Position numbers and translations under genes: made by a program. From assembly GCF_017309955.1 (NCBI RefSeq), contig NZ_CP021247.1, forward strand, positions 3,435,001 through 3,499,000: a stretch of DNA of 64,000 bases. Reading direction: 5' to 3'. This DNA comes from Novosphingobium sp. KA1 (GTDB taxonomy: Bacteria; Pseudomonadota; Alphaproteobacteria; Sphingomonadales; Sphingomonadaceae). Of this stretch, positions 28,412 to 38,214 are shown piece after piece; positions within the stretch are counted from its first letter, which is position 1; the number at the start of each line of letters is the position of its first letter. A model generated the notes under the pieces. The model saw only the letters and a list, made by a program, of their open reading frames with translations, was not told the DNA's origin and did no database searches.

Positions 28412-28762
28412 CAGCGCTTCGAGATAGACCTGCGGCACGCGGTAGCCGCGCTTGGCCATGTACTTCACGTACTTGCCGCGCTCATGCGAAAGCTCGGTGG
28501 CATATTCGCTGTAGGCATCGCGCTGGTCCTCGATGTCGCTGGCGCGGCGCAGATCGCTGGCGAGTTCCTTGCGGCTCTCGTTCACGTTGATGCGATAGTC
28601 ATACCACTTGCTGTTCTGGATCCCGCCGATCGGGCTCTGGATGATACGGGCTTCCTCGCCGCGCGCCACTTCCTTTTCGTACATCGTCGGCACGGCGATC
28701 GCGGCACCGGCGGGAACGAGGGCCATCGCAACCAGTGCGGTGCGGAAAATCGTCTTCTTCAT
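28409..28762 (-). CDS. Hypothetical exported protein
   Basis: This 117-residue protein starts at ATG 28762, MKKTIFRTALVAMALVPAGA, a signal peptide probably cleaved after AIA. The mature part is charged (RINVNESRKELASDLRRA) and helical-looking, with no cysteine. AGGGAGAAG precedes the start. The frame is open up to 28945, but that part lacks a ribosome binding site and a signal sequence. I know no family. The stop codon lies in a 105-bp repeat. Confidence 0.65.
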   Translation of the reverse strand: MKKTIFRTALVAMALVPAGAAIAVPTMYEKEVARGEEARIIQSPIGGIQNSKWYDYRINVNESRKELASDLRRASDIEDQRDAYSEYATELSHERGKYVKYMAKRGYRVPQVYLEAL

Positions 28763-28970
28763 GGGGACTTCTCCCTTGGCTTCGTGTGGTCGGTTCGATG
28801 GAGAAACGAGCCGAAACACGATTTTGCTCAAGCCGGAGAGACGAACCGGGGCGCCGGGCGGACGATCCGAAACCGGACGCGGCCATGCGGTCACCAGGCG
28901 ACACAACAGGCGCGCGCATTCATCCGGGGGCAATCCCGGGTTCATCCGCCAGCCAGTTTTGTCGCAGAAA

Positions 28971-30098
28971 TCAGCGCGGGAGCTGGCCGAAATCGGTCAG
29001 TGCGGCGTCGCGCAGGCCGCGCCAGACGTGGACCGCCTGCACCGTCTCGCGCACATCGTGGACACGCAGGATATGCGCGCCCGCATCCATCGCCCTGATC
29101 GCCAGCATCAGCGAGCCGCCGAGCCGGTCATGCGCGGGCGCCTCGTTGGAAAGCGCGCCGATCATGCGCTTGCGGCTGGCACCGACGTAAAGCGGATGGC
29201 CAAGGCCGTGGAAGATCGCGAGGCCGTTCATCAGCGCGAGGTTCTCGGCCAGGGTCTTGCCGAAGCCGACGCCGGGGTCGAGCATGATGTTCTCGGGCCG
29301 GATGCCCGCGGCCAGGCACTCGTCCCGGCGCCGTTCGAGCCAGTCGTAGACGTCCAGCACCACGTCGGCGTAAGTGCCGTTGGAATGGAGGTCGTCCGCC
29401 TTGCCCGGCGCATGCATCAGCACCACCGGCGCGCCCGATGCCGCCGCGAGTTCGACGCTGCGCGGATCGTAGCGCAAGGCCGAGACGTCGTTGATGATAT
29501 GCGCGCCCGCTGCCAGCGTGGCTTCCATCACCGCCGGTCGGCGGGTGTCGACACTGATTGCAGCCCCCATGGCGACAAGCTGCTCGACCATCGGCACCAC
29601 GCGCCTGATCTCATCGCCTTCCCACACCGCGCCGGCGCCAGGACGGGTGGATTCGCCGCCGAGGTCGATCATCGCCGCGCCCGCTTCGAGCATGGCGGCG
29701 GCATGACCGGAGGCGACATCGGGCTTGTCGAGGAACGCGCCGCCGTCCGAGAAACTGTCCGGCGTCATGTTGAGGATGCCGGCGACTTGCGGCTGTTCGA
29801 GGCGGATCGTGCGCGCACCGCCGCCTGCCAGCTTCAGCTGGAGCGGTGGGTGGATCTTCTTGAAGTTTGCCCACTGTGTCTCGGCCGCAGCCGCCAGATC
29901 GGCCGGCAGCGCAGCCAGCGCAGCGGGCACATCGGCCGCGCCCAGCCGGTCGCGCGAGACCACCTTGCCGTTTTCCCGCACGATCAGCGCGAAGCGGCTG
30001 GCCCAGACCAGCGAACCGGCGAGACGGACGGCCTCGCCGTCCTCGCACTGCGGGCTTTGGGCGAAGGCGATGGGCTGGATGTAGATCTGGCGAGTCAT
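28971..30098 (-). CDS. folP: Dihydropteroate synthase
   Basis: About 375 residues from ATG 30098; the frame open to 30167 has no support. The family motifs are clear: VAGILNMTPDSFSDGG, MIDLGGESTRPGA, ISVDTRRPAVMEA and IINDVSALRY. The enzyme joins pABA to the pterin in folate synthesis and is the target of sulfonamides. The N-terminal extension of about 100 residues before the TIM barrel is longer than in the E. coli enzyme. It lies downstream of ccrM, in the same direction, but separated by the ccrM terminator. Confidence 0.95.
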   Translation of the reverse strand: MTRQIYIQPIAFAQSPQCEDGEAVRLAGSLVWASRFALIVRENGKVVSRDRLGAADVPAALAALPADLAAAAETQWANFKKIHPPLQLKLAGGGARTIRLEQPQVAGILNMTPDSFSDGGAFLDKPDVASGHAAAMLEAGAAMIDLGGESTRPGAGAVWEGDEIRRVVPMVEQLVAMGAAISVDTRRPAVMEATLAAGAHIINDVSALRYDPRSVELAAASGAPVVLMHAPGKADDLHSNGTYADVVLDVYDWLERRRDECLAAGIRPENIMLDPGVGFGKTLAENLALMNGLAIFHGLGHPLYVGASRKRMIGALSNEAPAHDRLGGSLMLAIRAMDAGAHILRVHDVRETVQAVHVWRGLRDAALTDFGQLPR

Positions 30099-30184
30099 GG
30101 AGCGGCCCTTAGCCTTTGCGCGGGCCACGCAGAACAGGTTTCGGGGCCCACCCCGTATTTTGCCCAATCACCTCTCGCTAAGAA

Positions 30185-30220
30185 TGAACCGCCCTTCGAT
30201 CGGTCTCGAAGGGCGGTTCA
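30185..30220 (-). terminator. Terminator after ccrM
   Basis: TGAACCGCCCTTCGA at 30185-30199 pairs perfectly over 15 bases with 30206-30220 around a 6-base loop. It lies 6 bases after the ccrM stop on the minus strand and is followed there by TTCTTAG. Confidence 0.8.
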
Positions 30221-30226
30221 GAAGCC

Positions 30227-31567
<1,341 letters not shown>

Positions 31568-31654
31568 CGGCAAATTTTTTTATCAACACCGCCGCACGCG
31601 AAATGCACAGCTGCGTCATTGAACCTGGCCGAGTCCGGCAGGGCGCGATGAGAT

Positions 31655-32560
31655 TCAAATCCCCGCGTAGTCGACCCCGGTCATCGCCGCGCTGATCTCC
31701 CAGAGCCGCCGCGCCGCGTCGGGATCGGTGGCGGAAGCCCTGCGCCTGGCCACGCCCGAGGGGCCGGAGAGTTCGCCAAAACGCTGCGGGCCGTAATATT
31801 GCCCCGGGTCGACCGCCCCCGTCGCCGCCTGCAAGGTCGGCCAGGCGCCGTCCTCGGCACTGTTGAGCACCCACCCCGCAATCGGGAAGAGCGCCCGGAA
31901 CGCCAGCGAGTGGCGTCCCAGTTCGGTGGAAGCCACCCCCGGATGGCAGGCCAGGGCCGTGACCGGCGAACCCGCCGCGCGCAGGCGCCGGTCGAGTTCG
32001 TACATGTGCAGCAGGTTCATCAGCTTGCTGTCGCCATAGCGCTTGGAGCGGCTGTAGCCGCGATGCGCGTCGAGATCGTCCCAGTCGATCCTGCCGCGCC
32101 GGTGGGCAAGGCTGGCGGTAATGACAACGCGGCCAGCCTGAACGTCGGCGAGCTTGGGCAGCAGCAGCCCCGTGAGCGCGAACGTGCCGAGGTGGTTCAC
32201 GCCGAACTGCAGTTCATGCCCCTGCACGGTCCGCTCCAGCGGCGGCACCATGACGCCGGCGTTGTTGACCAGCACATCGAGCCGGGGCTCGTCCCGCGCC
32301 ACGATGCCTGCGCATTCGCGCACGCTGGCAAGGTCCGCCTGATCGAGCGGCACGAAGGCGAGATTGGCGCCGGGCACCTCCATGCGGATATGCTCCATGG
32401 CGAGCCGGGCCTTGTCCTCGCTGCGGCAGGCCAGCAGCACGCGGGCGCCGCGCGCGGCCAGCACTCTTGTCACCTCGAAGCCGAGGCCGGTATTGGCGCC
32501 GCTGACAAGGAAGCACTTGCCGGCCTGCCCGGTCACGTCGGCCGCGGTAAATCCCGTCAC
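31655..32560 (-). CDS. Short-chain dehydrogenase/reductase (retinol dehydrogenase-like)
   Basis: About 301 residues from GTG at 32560, which follows GGAG by 8 bases. The Rossmann motif SGANTGLGFE is near residue 20. LDVLVNNAGVMVPP and the catalytic SLAHR... and YSRSKRYGDSKLMN (Tyr and Lys) follow. The longer TGxxxGxG spacing and the sequence around LACHPGVASTELGR resemble the retinol-dehydrogenase-like SDR group. The start overlaps the rnhB stop (GTGA), so they may be translationally coupled. The gene ends 88 bases before the GANTC array, on the far side from ccrM. Substrate unknown. Confidence 0.9.
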   Translation of the reverse strand: MTGFTAADVTGQAGKCFLVSGANTGLGFEVTRVLAARGARVLLACRSEDKARLAMEHIRMEVPGANLAFVPLDQADLASVRECAGIVARDEPRLDVLVNNAGVMVPPLERTVQGHELQFGVNHLGTFALTGLLLPKLADVQAGRVVITASLAHRRGRIDWDDLDAHRGYSRSKRYGDSKLMNLLHMYELDRRLRAAGSPVTALACHPGVASTELGRHSLAFRALFPIAGWVLNSAEDGAWPTLQAATGAVDPGQYYGPQRFGELSGPSGVARRRASATDPDAARRLWEISAAMTGVDYAGI

Positions 32561-33186
32561 AACATCATCTCCAGTTGAGCGACCGGCGCGAAGCTGCGGC
32601 GGTGGTGGATGGTGGGCCCATGGACGCGCAGCGCCTCGAGGTGCTGGGCCGTGCCGTAGCCGGCATTGCGCTCCCAGCCGTAGTGTGGATGCACCAGCGC
32701 CAGATCGCGCATGATGCGGTCGCGGTGTTCCTTGGCGATGATCGAGGCGGCCGAAATGCACGGCTCCACCGCGTCGCCGCCAACGATGGCGCGGGCCTTC
32801 CAGCGCCACTCCGCCGTGCGGCCCTGCGGGGTCATGTTGCCGTCGATCAGGACCTCGTCCGGCTCCTCGCCCAATTGCGCGCAGAGCGCGGCGACCGCGC
32901 GGGTCATCGCCAGCATCGTCGCGCCGAAGATGTTGAGGCGGTCGATCTCCTCCACGTCCACCACGCCCACCGCCCAGCGGCAGCGGCGCTTGATCGCCTC
33001 TTCCAGTTCGGCGCGGCGCCGGGCGGAAAGCTTCTTGGAATCGTCCAGCCCCGCAGGCCGGGGCTTGCACAGCACGACCGCGCCCGCCACAACCGGCCCT
33101 GCCAGAGGGCCACGCCCTGCCTCATCCACCCCGATGATCAGGCGGCCCGGTGCGCTGGCGGCAAGGGATTTACTCGACGTGACCAA
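32557..33186 (-). CDS. rnhB: Ribonuclease HII
   Basis: About 209 residues. The core begins IIGVDEAGRGPLAGPVVAGA with the catalytic Asp-Glu, and LIDGNMTPQGR and ISAASIIAKEHRDRIM follow. RNase HII removes ribonucleotides from DNA. I suggest TTG at 33186, which has GGAG 9 bases upstream. An ATG at 33237 is in frame too. Either choice makes the start overlap the divergent start of the lipoprotein gene on the other strand. The stop overlaps the SDR start. Confidence 0.9.
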   Translation of the reverse strand: MVTSSKSLAASAPGRLIIGVDEAGRGPLAGPVVAGAVVLCKPRPAGLDDSKKLSARRRAELEEAIKRRCRWAVGVVDVEEIDRLNIFGATMLAMTRAVAALCAQLGEEPDEVLIDGNMTPQGRTAEWRWKARAIVGGDAVEPCISAASIIAKEHRDRIMRDLALVHPHYGWERNAGYGTAQHLEALRVHGPTIHHRRSFAPVAQLEMML

Positions 33187-34372
33187 GCGGAAAAACTCCA
33201 GATCGTTCCTGGCTGCGGTATCGCCCGTCGCCTGCATCCTCGCAAGCTGCGGTGCGGCAGGCTCGGGGGATAAGGCCTCGGCGGCCGCGACCGAGGCGGC
33301 GCCCTTCAAGGTGGAACAGGTCGCCGCGTTCGACGAGCCCTGGGCGATGGACATCGACGCGGCCACCGGGGCCATGATCGTCACCGAGAAGAAGGGCGCG
33401 ATCCGCCTGCGCCTGGCCGACGGCACCCTGGGCGAAGTCTCCGGCGCACCGACGGTCGCCTACGGCGGACAGGGCGGGCTTGGCGACGTGATCTTCGCAC
33501 CGGGGCAAAGCGGCAAGACGCCGGCCAAGACCCTGGACGGCCGCGTGGTCTATCTCAGCTGGGCCGAGGCGGGCGAAGGCGAGACGCGCGGCGCCGCCGT
33601 CGGCAAGGCCACCCTCTCCTGCCCGCAGCCGGCAAGCTGCGCGCTGCAGGGCCTTCAGGTGATCTGGCGCCAGACCCCCAAGGTTTCCGGCGAAGGCCAC
33701 TATTCGCACCGCCTGACCTTCTCGCCCGATGGCCAGTACCTCTTCGTCAGTTCCGGTGAGCGCCAGAAGTTCACGCCTGCTCAGGATCTTGGCACCAATC
33801 TCGGCAAGATCGTGCGCCTGCGGCCCGATGGCACGCCCGCCCCGGGCAACCCCTTTGCCGGTAGATCCGCCCCGACCAGCCAGATCTGGTCCTACGGCCA
33901 CCGCAATGTCCTTGGCCTCGTGTTCGACGACAAGGGGCGGCTCTGGGATCTCGAGCATGGACCTGCGGGCGGCGACGAGATCAACCTGGTGAAGCCGGGG
34001 CAGAACTATGGCTGGCCGCTGGTTTCGGACGGCGACCACTATGACGGCAAGCCGATCCCGCGCCACAAGACCCGTCCCGATCTTGCCGCGCCGGCGATCA
34101 GCTGGAACCCGGTGATCGCGCCGGGAGACTTCATCTTCTATACCGGCGACCGCTTCCCGCAGTGGAAGGGCAAGTTCGTGATCGCCTCGTTCTCCGAACC
34201 CGGCCTCGTCACCGTGCGGATCGACGGCGAGAAGGCGATCGAGGAAGCGCGCTACCCGCTCGGCAACCGCATCCGCGAGATCCAGCAGGGCCTCGACGGA
34301 TCGATCTGGCTGCTGGAAGACGGCCCGGCGCCGGATTCCGGGCACCTGCTGCATCTCACGCCGCCCTCGTGA
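33179..34372 (+). CDS. PQQ-dependent sugar dehydrogenase-like lipoprotein
   Basis: This 397-residue protein starts at GTG 33179, with AAGGGA about 10 bases upstream. The N-terminus is a lipoprotein signal with lipobox LASC and Cys24. The rest is the beta-propeller of the soluble aldose sugar dehydrogenase family (YliI/Hhip-like). Signatures are GGQGGLGDVIFAPG, YSHRLTFSPDGQYLFVSSG, SYGHRNVLGLVFD and GGDEINLVKPGQNYGWP. These enzymes oxidise sugars with PQQ as cofactor in the periplasm. The start overlaps the rnhB start on the other strand. Confidence 0.85.
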   Translation: MTKRKNSRSFLAAVSPVACILASCGAAGSGDKASAAATEAAPFKVEQVAAFDEPWAMDIDAATGAMIVTEKKGAIRLRLADGTLGEVSGAPTVAYGGQGGLGDVIFAPGQSGKTPAKTLDGRVVYLSWAEAGEGETRGAAVGKATLSCPQPASCALQGLQVIWRQTPKVSGEGHYSHRLTFSPDGQYLFVSSGERQKFTPAQDLGTNLGKIVRLRPDGTPAPGNPFAGRSAPTSQIWSYGHRNVLGLVFDDKGRLWDLEHGPAGGDEINLVKPGQNYGWPLVSDGDHYDGKPIPRHKTRPDLAAPAISWNPVIAPGDFIFYTGDRFPQWKGKFVIASFSEPGLVTVRIDGEKAIEEARYPLGNRIREIQQGLDGSIWLLEDGPAPDSGHLLHLTPPS

Positions 34373-34445
34373 TCGCTACCGCACTAATCCCGCATTAGCC
34401 GAATTGAATCGACAAAGGCGCGCGCCAATCCTATCGGCGCGCGCC

Positions 34446-34973
34446 ATGTCCGAAACCATCCCCGACACCGCCACGCTCATCCCGCTCGACAATGTCGATC
34501 CCGCGCTCGTCGAAGCCCTGCTCGACCGTGCGTTCGAGCCGGAGCGACACACGCGCACCGCCTACAAGGTACGCGAGGGGACCGAATGGCTGCCCGGCCT
34601 GTCCTTCGCCGCGCTCGACAGCGCCGAGATGCTGGTCGGCTCGATCCAGTGCTGGCCGGTGGCACTCACCGATGGCGAAGGCCGTGCCCATCCGCTGATC
34701 ATGGTCGGCCCGGTCGCCGTGCTGCCCGAACTGCAGGGACAGGGCTTCGGCAAGGCGCTGGTCTCGGCCAGCCTCGCCGGGATCGACGCCCGCGCGCCGC
34801 TGCCGCAAGTGCTGATCGGCGATCCCGAGTACTACGAGCGCTGGGGCTTCACCAGCGAGGCCACCGGCGGCTGGAGCCTGCCCGGCCCGTTCGAGCAGCA
34901 CCGCCTGCTGGTGCGCAGCGAAAATCCCGCCGTCCTCCCGCGTGAGGGCATGCTGGGGCCCTGGCTCCGCTAA
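34446..34973 (+). CDS. GNAT-family N-acetyltransferase (YhbS-like)
   Basis: This 175-residue protein starts at ATG 34446, MSETIPDTATLIPLDNVDP. The acetyl-CoA binding pattern VLPELQGQGFGKALVSASL, with LIGDPEYYERWGFTS downstream, is typical of the YhbS-like GNAT group. The substrate is not predictable. The TAA stop is the first of three 15-bp tandem repeats. It is first in a run of plus-strand genes to 38047, with a gap of 120 bases before the next. Confidence 0.85.
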   Translation: MSETIPDTATLIPLDNVDPALVEALLDRAFEPERHTRTAYKVREGTEWLPGLSFAALDSAEMLVGSIQCWPVALTDGEGRAHPLIMVGPVAVLPELQGQGFGKALVSASLAGIDARAPLPQVLIGDPEYYERWGFTSEATGGWSLPGPFEQHRLLVRSENPAVLPREGMLGPWLR

Positions 34974-35015
34974 TTGGGCCTGCGCTAATTGGGCCTGCGC
35001 TGATTGGGCCTGCGC
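34971..35015. repeat. Three 15-bp tandem repeats at a stop codon
   Basis: The unit TAATTGGGCCTGCGC occurs at 34971-34985 and 34986-35000, and as TGATTGGGCCTGCGC at 35001-35015. The first three bases are the stop codon of the GNAT gene, and the unit length keeps all later stops in frame. A further TGA follows at 35016. Confidence 0.9.
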
Positions 35016-35093
35016 TGATCCACAGCAACCGGCCCGCGTTAAATCGCGGGCTGGACCTTGGCGCGGGCGTCCCTATCTGGCATCGCGATAGCC

Positions 35094-35639
35094 ATGCCTT
35101 ATGACGTGCCGCCCGATCTGAACGCGCTGACGCTCTCGCAAGCGGCCGAACTCATGGCCGCACGCAAGTTGCCGCCGGTGTCGCAGTGGTCGCCTGCGGT
35201 CATCGGCGACAGCGAAATGCGCATCGCGGCGGATGGCCGCTGGTTCCATCAGGGCGGTGAGATCCGCCGTCCCGCGATGGTCCGCGCCTTCGCCTCGCTG
35301 CTGCTGCGCGACGATGAGGGCCGGCACTGGCTGGTCACGCCCGCCGAAAAGCTTTCCATCGAAGTCGAGGACGCCGCCTTCATCGCCACCGACGTGCGCG
35401 CCGAGGGCGATGCGCTGGTTTTCCGCCTCAACACCGACGATCTTGTCATCGCCGGGCCCGACCACCCGATCCGCAGCCATGGCGATCCCGAAACCCCGGC
35501 GATCTACCTTTCCGTGCGCAACGGCACCGAAGCCCGCCTCAACCGCAGCACTTATGGCCAGCTTGCCGAAATCGCGTTCGCGGGCGGCGATCTGTCGGTA
35601 ACCAGCCAGGGCGCGACGTTCGATCTGGTGCCGGCATGA
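35094..35639 (+). CDS. DUF1285 domain protein
   Basis: This 181-residue protein starts at ATG 35094, MPYDVPPDLNALTLSQAAEL. The segment with IAADGRWFHQGGEIRRPAMV and HWLVTPAEKLSIEVEDAAF is characteristic of DUF1285, whose function is unknown. The stop overlaps the Nudix start by four bases, so it is translated together with the following genes. No signal peptide or membrane segment is visible, so it is probably cytoplasmic. Confidence 0.85.
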   Translation: MPYDVPPDLNALTLSQAAELMAARKLPPVSQWSPAVIGDSEMRIAADGRWFHQGGEIRRPAMVRAFASLLLRDDEGRHWLVTPAEKLSIEVEDAAFIATDVRAEGDALVFRLNTDDLVIAGPDHPIRSHGDPETPAIYLSVRNGTEARLNRSTYGQLAEIAFAGGDLSVTSQGATFDLVPA

Positions 35640-36229
35640 GCCTGCTGTTCGACCGCCTGCGCCCGCGTTTCGAGGCCGCCCACAGGAACGCCCCGCCACA
35701 GCTCTGGCTCGATCCGCGCATCGAGAATATCCCGGAGTTCAAGCCCGCCGCCGTCCTCATCACGTTGACCGAGCGGGAAAAACCCGGCACCCTGCTGCTC
35801 CACCGCCCCTCCACCATGCGCGCCCATCCAGGGCAGATCGCGTTTCCCGGCGGCCGGCTGGATGACGGCGAGACCGCGATCGAAGCGGCGCTGCGCGAAG
35901 CGGACGAGGAACTGGGCATCCATCCGCGCGACGTGCAGGTGCTGGGCACCAGCGACGTCTACCGCACCGGCAGCGGCTACGAAATCACCCCGGTCCTCGC
36001 GGTGATCCCCGCCGACCTGCCGATCCACCCCAACCCGGCCGAAGTGGCGCAGTGGTTCGAGGCGCCGATGGGCTATCTCCTCGATCCCGCCAACCAGCAG
36101 CACTGCTCGGTCGAGTGGGAAAACCGCCACCACCGCTTTGTCGAGATCAACTGGCACGACCACCGCATCTGGGGCGTGACCGGGGCGATCCTTCACAACC
36201 TTTCCCGCAGGCTCGACTGGAATGACTGA
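35636..36229 (+). CDS. Nudix hydrolase (CoA pyrophosphatase-like)
   Basis: This 197-residue protein has the Nudix box GGRLDDGETAIEAALREAD and then EELGI. The segment HPGQIAFPGG just before it is typical of the CoA pyrophosphatase (NudL-like) group that cleaves CoA to 3',5'-ADP and phosphopantetheine. The start overlaps the DUF1285 stop by four bases, and the stop overlaps the CCA-adding enzyme start by eight. It is part of the tight run of genes from DUF1285 to the protease. Confidence 0.9.
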   Translation: MSLLFDRLRPRFEAAHRNAPPQLWLDPRIENIPEFKPAAVLITLTEREKPGTLLLHRPSTMRAHPGQIAFPGGRLDDGETAIEAALREADEELGIHPRDVQVLGTSDVYRTGSGYEITPVLAVIPADLPIHPNPAEVAQWFEAPMGYLLDPANQQHCSVEWENRHHRFVEINWHDHRIWGVTGAILHNLSRRLDWND

Positions 36230-37406
36230 ACACTTGCCCGCCCGCATCGCACCCGAATGGATGCACCGGGAGGACATCGCCGCGCTGGTCGACACGCTGG
36301 GCGCGCAGAACGTCCGCTTCGTCGGCGGCGCCGTGCGTGACACGCGGCTCGGCCTGCCGGTGAAGGACATCGACATGGCCACCACGCTGGAACCGGACGA
36401 AGTGATGATCCGCCTCAAGCGCGCCGACATCCACCGCGTGCCGACCGGCATCGAACACGGCACCGTCACCGCCGTGCTGCCCGGCGGGCCAGTGGAGATC
36501 ACCACCCTGCGCCACGACGTTTCCACCGACGGTCGCCGTGCCACCGTGGAGTTCGCCGAGGACTGGCGCGACGATGCCGCCCGCCGGGACTTCACGATCA
36601 ACGCACTCTATGCCGATCCGCTGAGCGGTGAAATCGTCGACTATTTCGGCGGCCTTGCCGACCTTGCCGAGCGCCGCGTGCGCTTCATCGGCGACGCCCG
36701 CCAGCGCATCCGCGAGGATCACTTGCGGATCCTGCGCTACTTCCGCTTCCAGGCCCGGTTCGGGTCGCAACCGGCAGACGAGGAAGCCGAACGCGCCTGC
36801 TCCGAACTCGCCGCCACGCTCAAGGGCCTGTCCCGCGAGCGTGTGGGCATGGAGATGATGAACCTCCTCGGCCTGCCCGATCCCGCGCCGACCGTGGCGC
36901 GCATGGCAGAGCTTGGCGTGCTTGCCGTCATCCTGCCCGAAGCCGATCCCGCTGCCCTTGCCGCGCTGGTCGCTGCCGAGCAGGCACAGGACATCGGCCC
37001 CGATCCGCTGCGCCGTCTTGCCGCGCTGCTGCCGGCGCAAGTGCCGCTGGCCGAACAGGTCGCCTCGCGCTTTCGGCTCTCCGGCGCGCAGAAAAAGCGC
37101 CTGGCCCTCGCCGCCGCGCGCGAGGCCGAGCCCGGCGAAGCCCGCGCCCTCGCCTACCGCCTCGGCCAGGACGGCGCGCTCGACCGGCTGCTGATCGCCG
37201 GGGCCGACGCCGCATCGATCACCGGCTGGCAGATCCCCGCGTTTCCGCTGAAAGGCGGCCAGATCGTCGCTCGCGGCGTCAGCGCCGGGCCGCAAGTCGC
37301 CCGCCTGCTGCGCCGCGTGGAAGAGCGCTGGATCGCCGAAGGCTTCCCCGCGGCGGCCCGCGTCGATGCCCTGCTCGACGCCGAACTGGCGGAGCAGAAC
37401 TCGTGA
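36222..37406 (+). CDS. CCA-adding tRNA nucleotidyltransferase / poly(A) polymerase family
   Basis: This 394-residue protein has the class II nucleotidyltransferase motif RFVGGAVRDTRLGLPVKDID, with the catalytic Asp-x-Asp, and RRDFTINALYADP further on. LRILRYFRFQARFG and the ERVGMEMMNLL stretch are the conserved head-domain segments. It adds or repairs the CCA end of tRNAs. It overlaps the Nudix gene by eight bases and the next gene by four. The length is usual for the alphaproteobacterial form. Confidence 0.92.
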   Translation: MTEHLPARIAPEWMHREDIAALVDTLGAQNVRFVGGAVRDTRLGLPVKDIDMATTLEPDEVMIRLKRADIHRVPTGIEHGTVTAVLPGGPVEITTLRHDVSTDGRRATVEFAEDWRDDAARRDFTINALYADPLSGEIVDYFGGLADLAERRVRFIGDARQRIREDHLRILRYFRFQARFGSQPADEEAERACSELAATLKGLSRERVGMEMMNLLGLPDPAPTVARMAELGVLAVILPEADPAALAALVAAEQAQDIGPDPLRRLAALLPAQVPLAEQVASRFRLSGAQKKRLALAAAREAEPGEARALAYRLGQDGALDRLLIAGADAASITGWQIPAFPLKGGQIVARGVSAGPQVARLLRRVEERWIAEGFPAAARVDALLDAELAEQNS

Positions 37407-38047
37407 ATCTCGGCGAACTATCCGAATTCCTCTACCAGAAGCCGCTGATGGCGCTGACCATCGCGGCGATCCTGGTCTCGATCCTGGCGGGCATGCTGAC
37501 GGTGCGTTACCCGCGCCTCAGCCACGGGCTGCGCAATACCTCCTATCTGGGCCTCACCGCCGCACTGCTGCTGACCGTGGCCAGCCTCGCCGGCAATGCC
37601 CACCGCTCCGACGCCGCGCTCTGGCTCGACCAGTTGCGCCCGGCCACGGTGCAAGGCGCGCAGACCGTGCTGCCACTGCGCACCGACGGACATTTCTGGG
37701 TGGAAGCGCAGCTCAACGGCCAGCCGGTGAACTTCCTCATCGATACCGGCGCGACCTATACCGGCATCTCGCAATCCGTCGCCCAGCGCGCCGGGATCCT
37801 GCCGGACGACGGCGATCAGGGCGTGATGCTGGATACCGCGAACGGCACGATCGTCGCCCGCATGGCGACCGCCGGCTCGCTGCGCTTCGGCTCCATCGAG
37901 GCGAACGCGCTGCCGGTCGCCATCGGGCCGGACAACGAGGTGGAAACCAATGTGATCGGGATGAACCTGCTCTCGCAGCTCGGATCGTGGCGGGTGGAGA
38001 ACAACCAGCTGATCCTGGTGCCCAAGGCTGCCGCTTCGGGCGGGTGA
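37403..38047 (+). CDS. Membrane-anchored retropepsin-like aspartic protease
   Basis: This 214-residue protein starts with a GTG that overlaps the CCA enzyme stop. Two hydrophobic segments are near the N-terminus (residues about 13-32 and 45-62). The protease domain then has VNFLIDTGATYTGIS, with the catalytic Asp in the DTG motif, and VIGMNLLSQLGSWRVENN at the end, as in the TIGR02281 family of clan AA proteases. The active form would be a dimer, with the domain in the periplasm. Function in the cell is unknown. Confidence 0.88.
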   Translation: MNLGELSEFLYQKPLMALTIAAILVSILAGMLTVRYPRLSHGLRNTSYLGLTAALLLTVASLAGNAHRSDAALWLDQLRPATVQGAQTVLPLRTDGHFWVEAQLNGQPVNFLIDTGATYTGISQSVAQRAGILPDDGDQGVMLDTANGTIVARMATAGSLRFGSIEANALPVAIGPDNEVETNVIGMNLLSQLGSWRVENNQLILVPKAAASGG

Positions 38048-38106
38048 AGAAGAAAGGTTAAAGCAGGGGAGCGTAGCCTGAGCCGTCGCACACCCTCACA
38101 ACAAAC

Positions 38107-38199
38107 ACCTCGTCGCCCCCGCGCAGGCGGGGCCCCCGCTACCTTCTGCCAAACCGCGAAGGAAAAACGGGGTCCCCGCCTACGCGGGGGCGACGAAGT
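38107..38199. repeat. Long inverted repeat in a spacer, REP-like
   Basis: The 34-base arms are 38107-38140 and 38166-38199, matching at 30 of 34 positions. The core CGTCGCCCCCGCG(C/T)AGGCGGGG resembles short palindromic repeats seen scattered in many alphaproteobacterial genomes. It lies between two convergent genes (the protease and parC), so it may end both transcripts. No other copy was found in this window. Confidence 0.75.
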
Positions 38200-38214
38200 T
38201 TAATCTCGCAAAAG

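Noticed and set aside
31655..33070. One long minus-strand frame covering the SDR and part of the rnhB region
   Set aside because: The upstream part overlaps the true rnhB frame and is a shadow. The SDR family starts at GTG 32560 with a proper ribosome binding site.
38107..38199. A CRISPR repeat or an attachment site
   Set aside because: There is a single pair of inverted arms, no direct repeat with spacers and no cas genes. It fits an ordinary palindromic spacer repeat.
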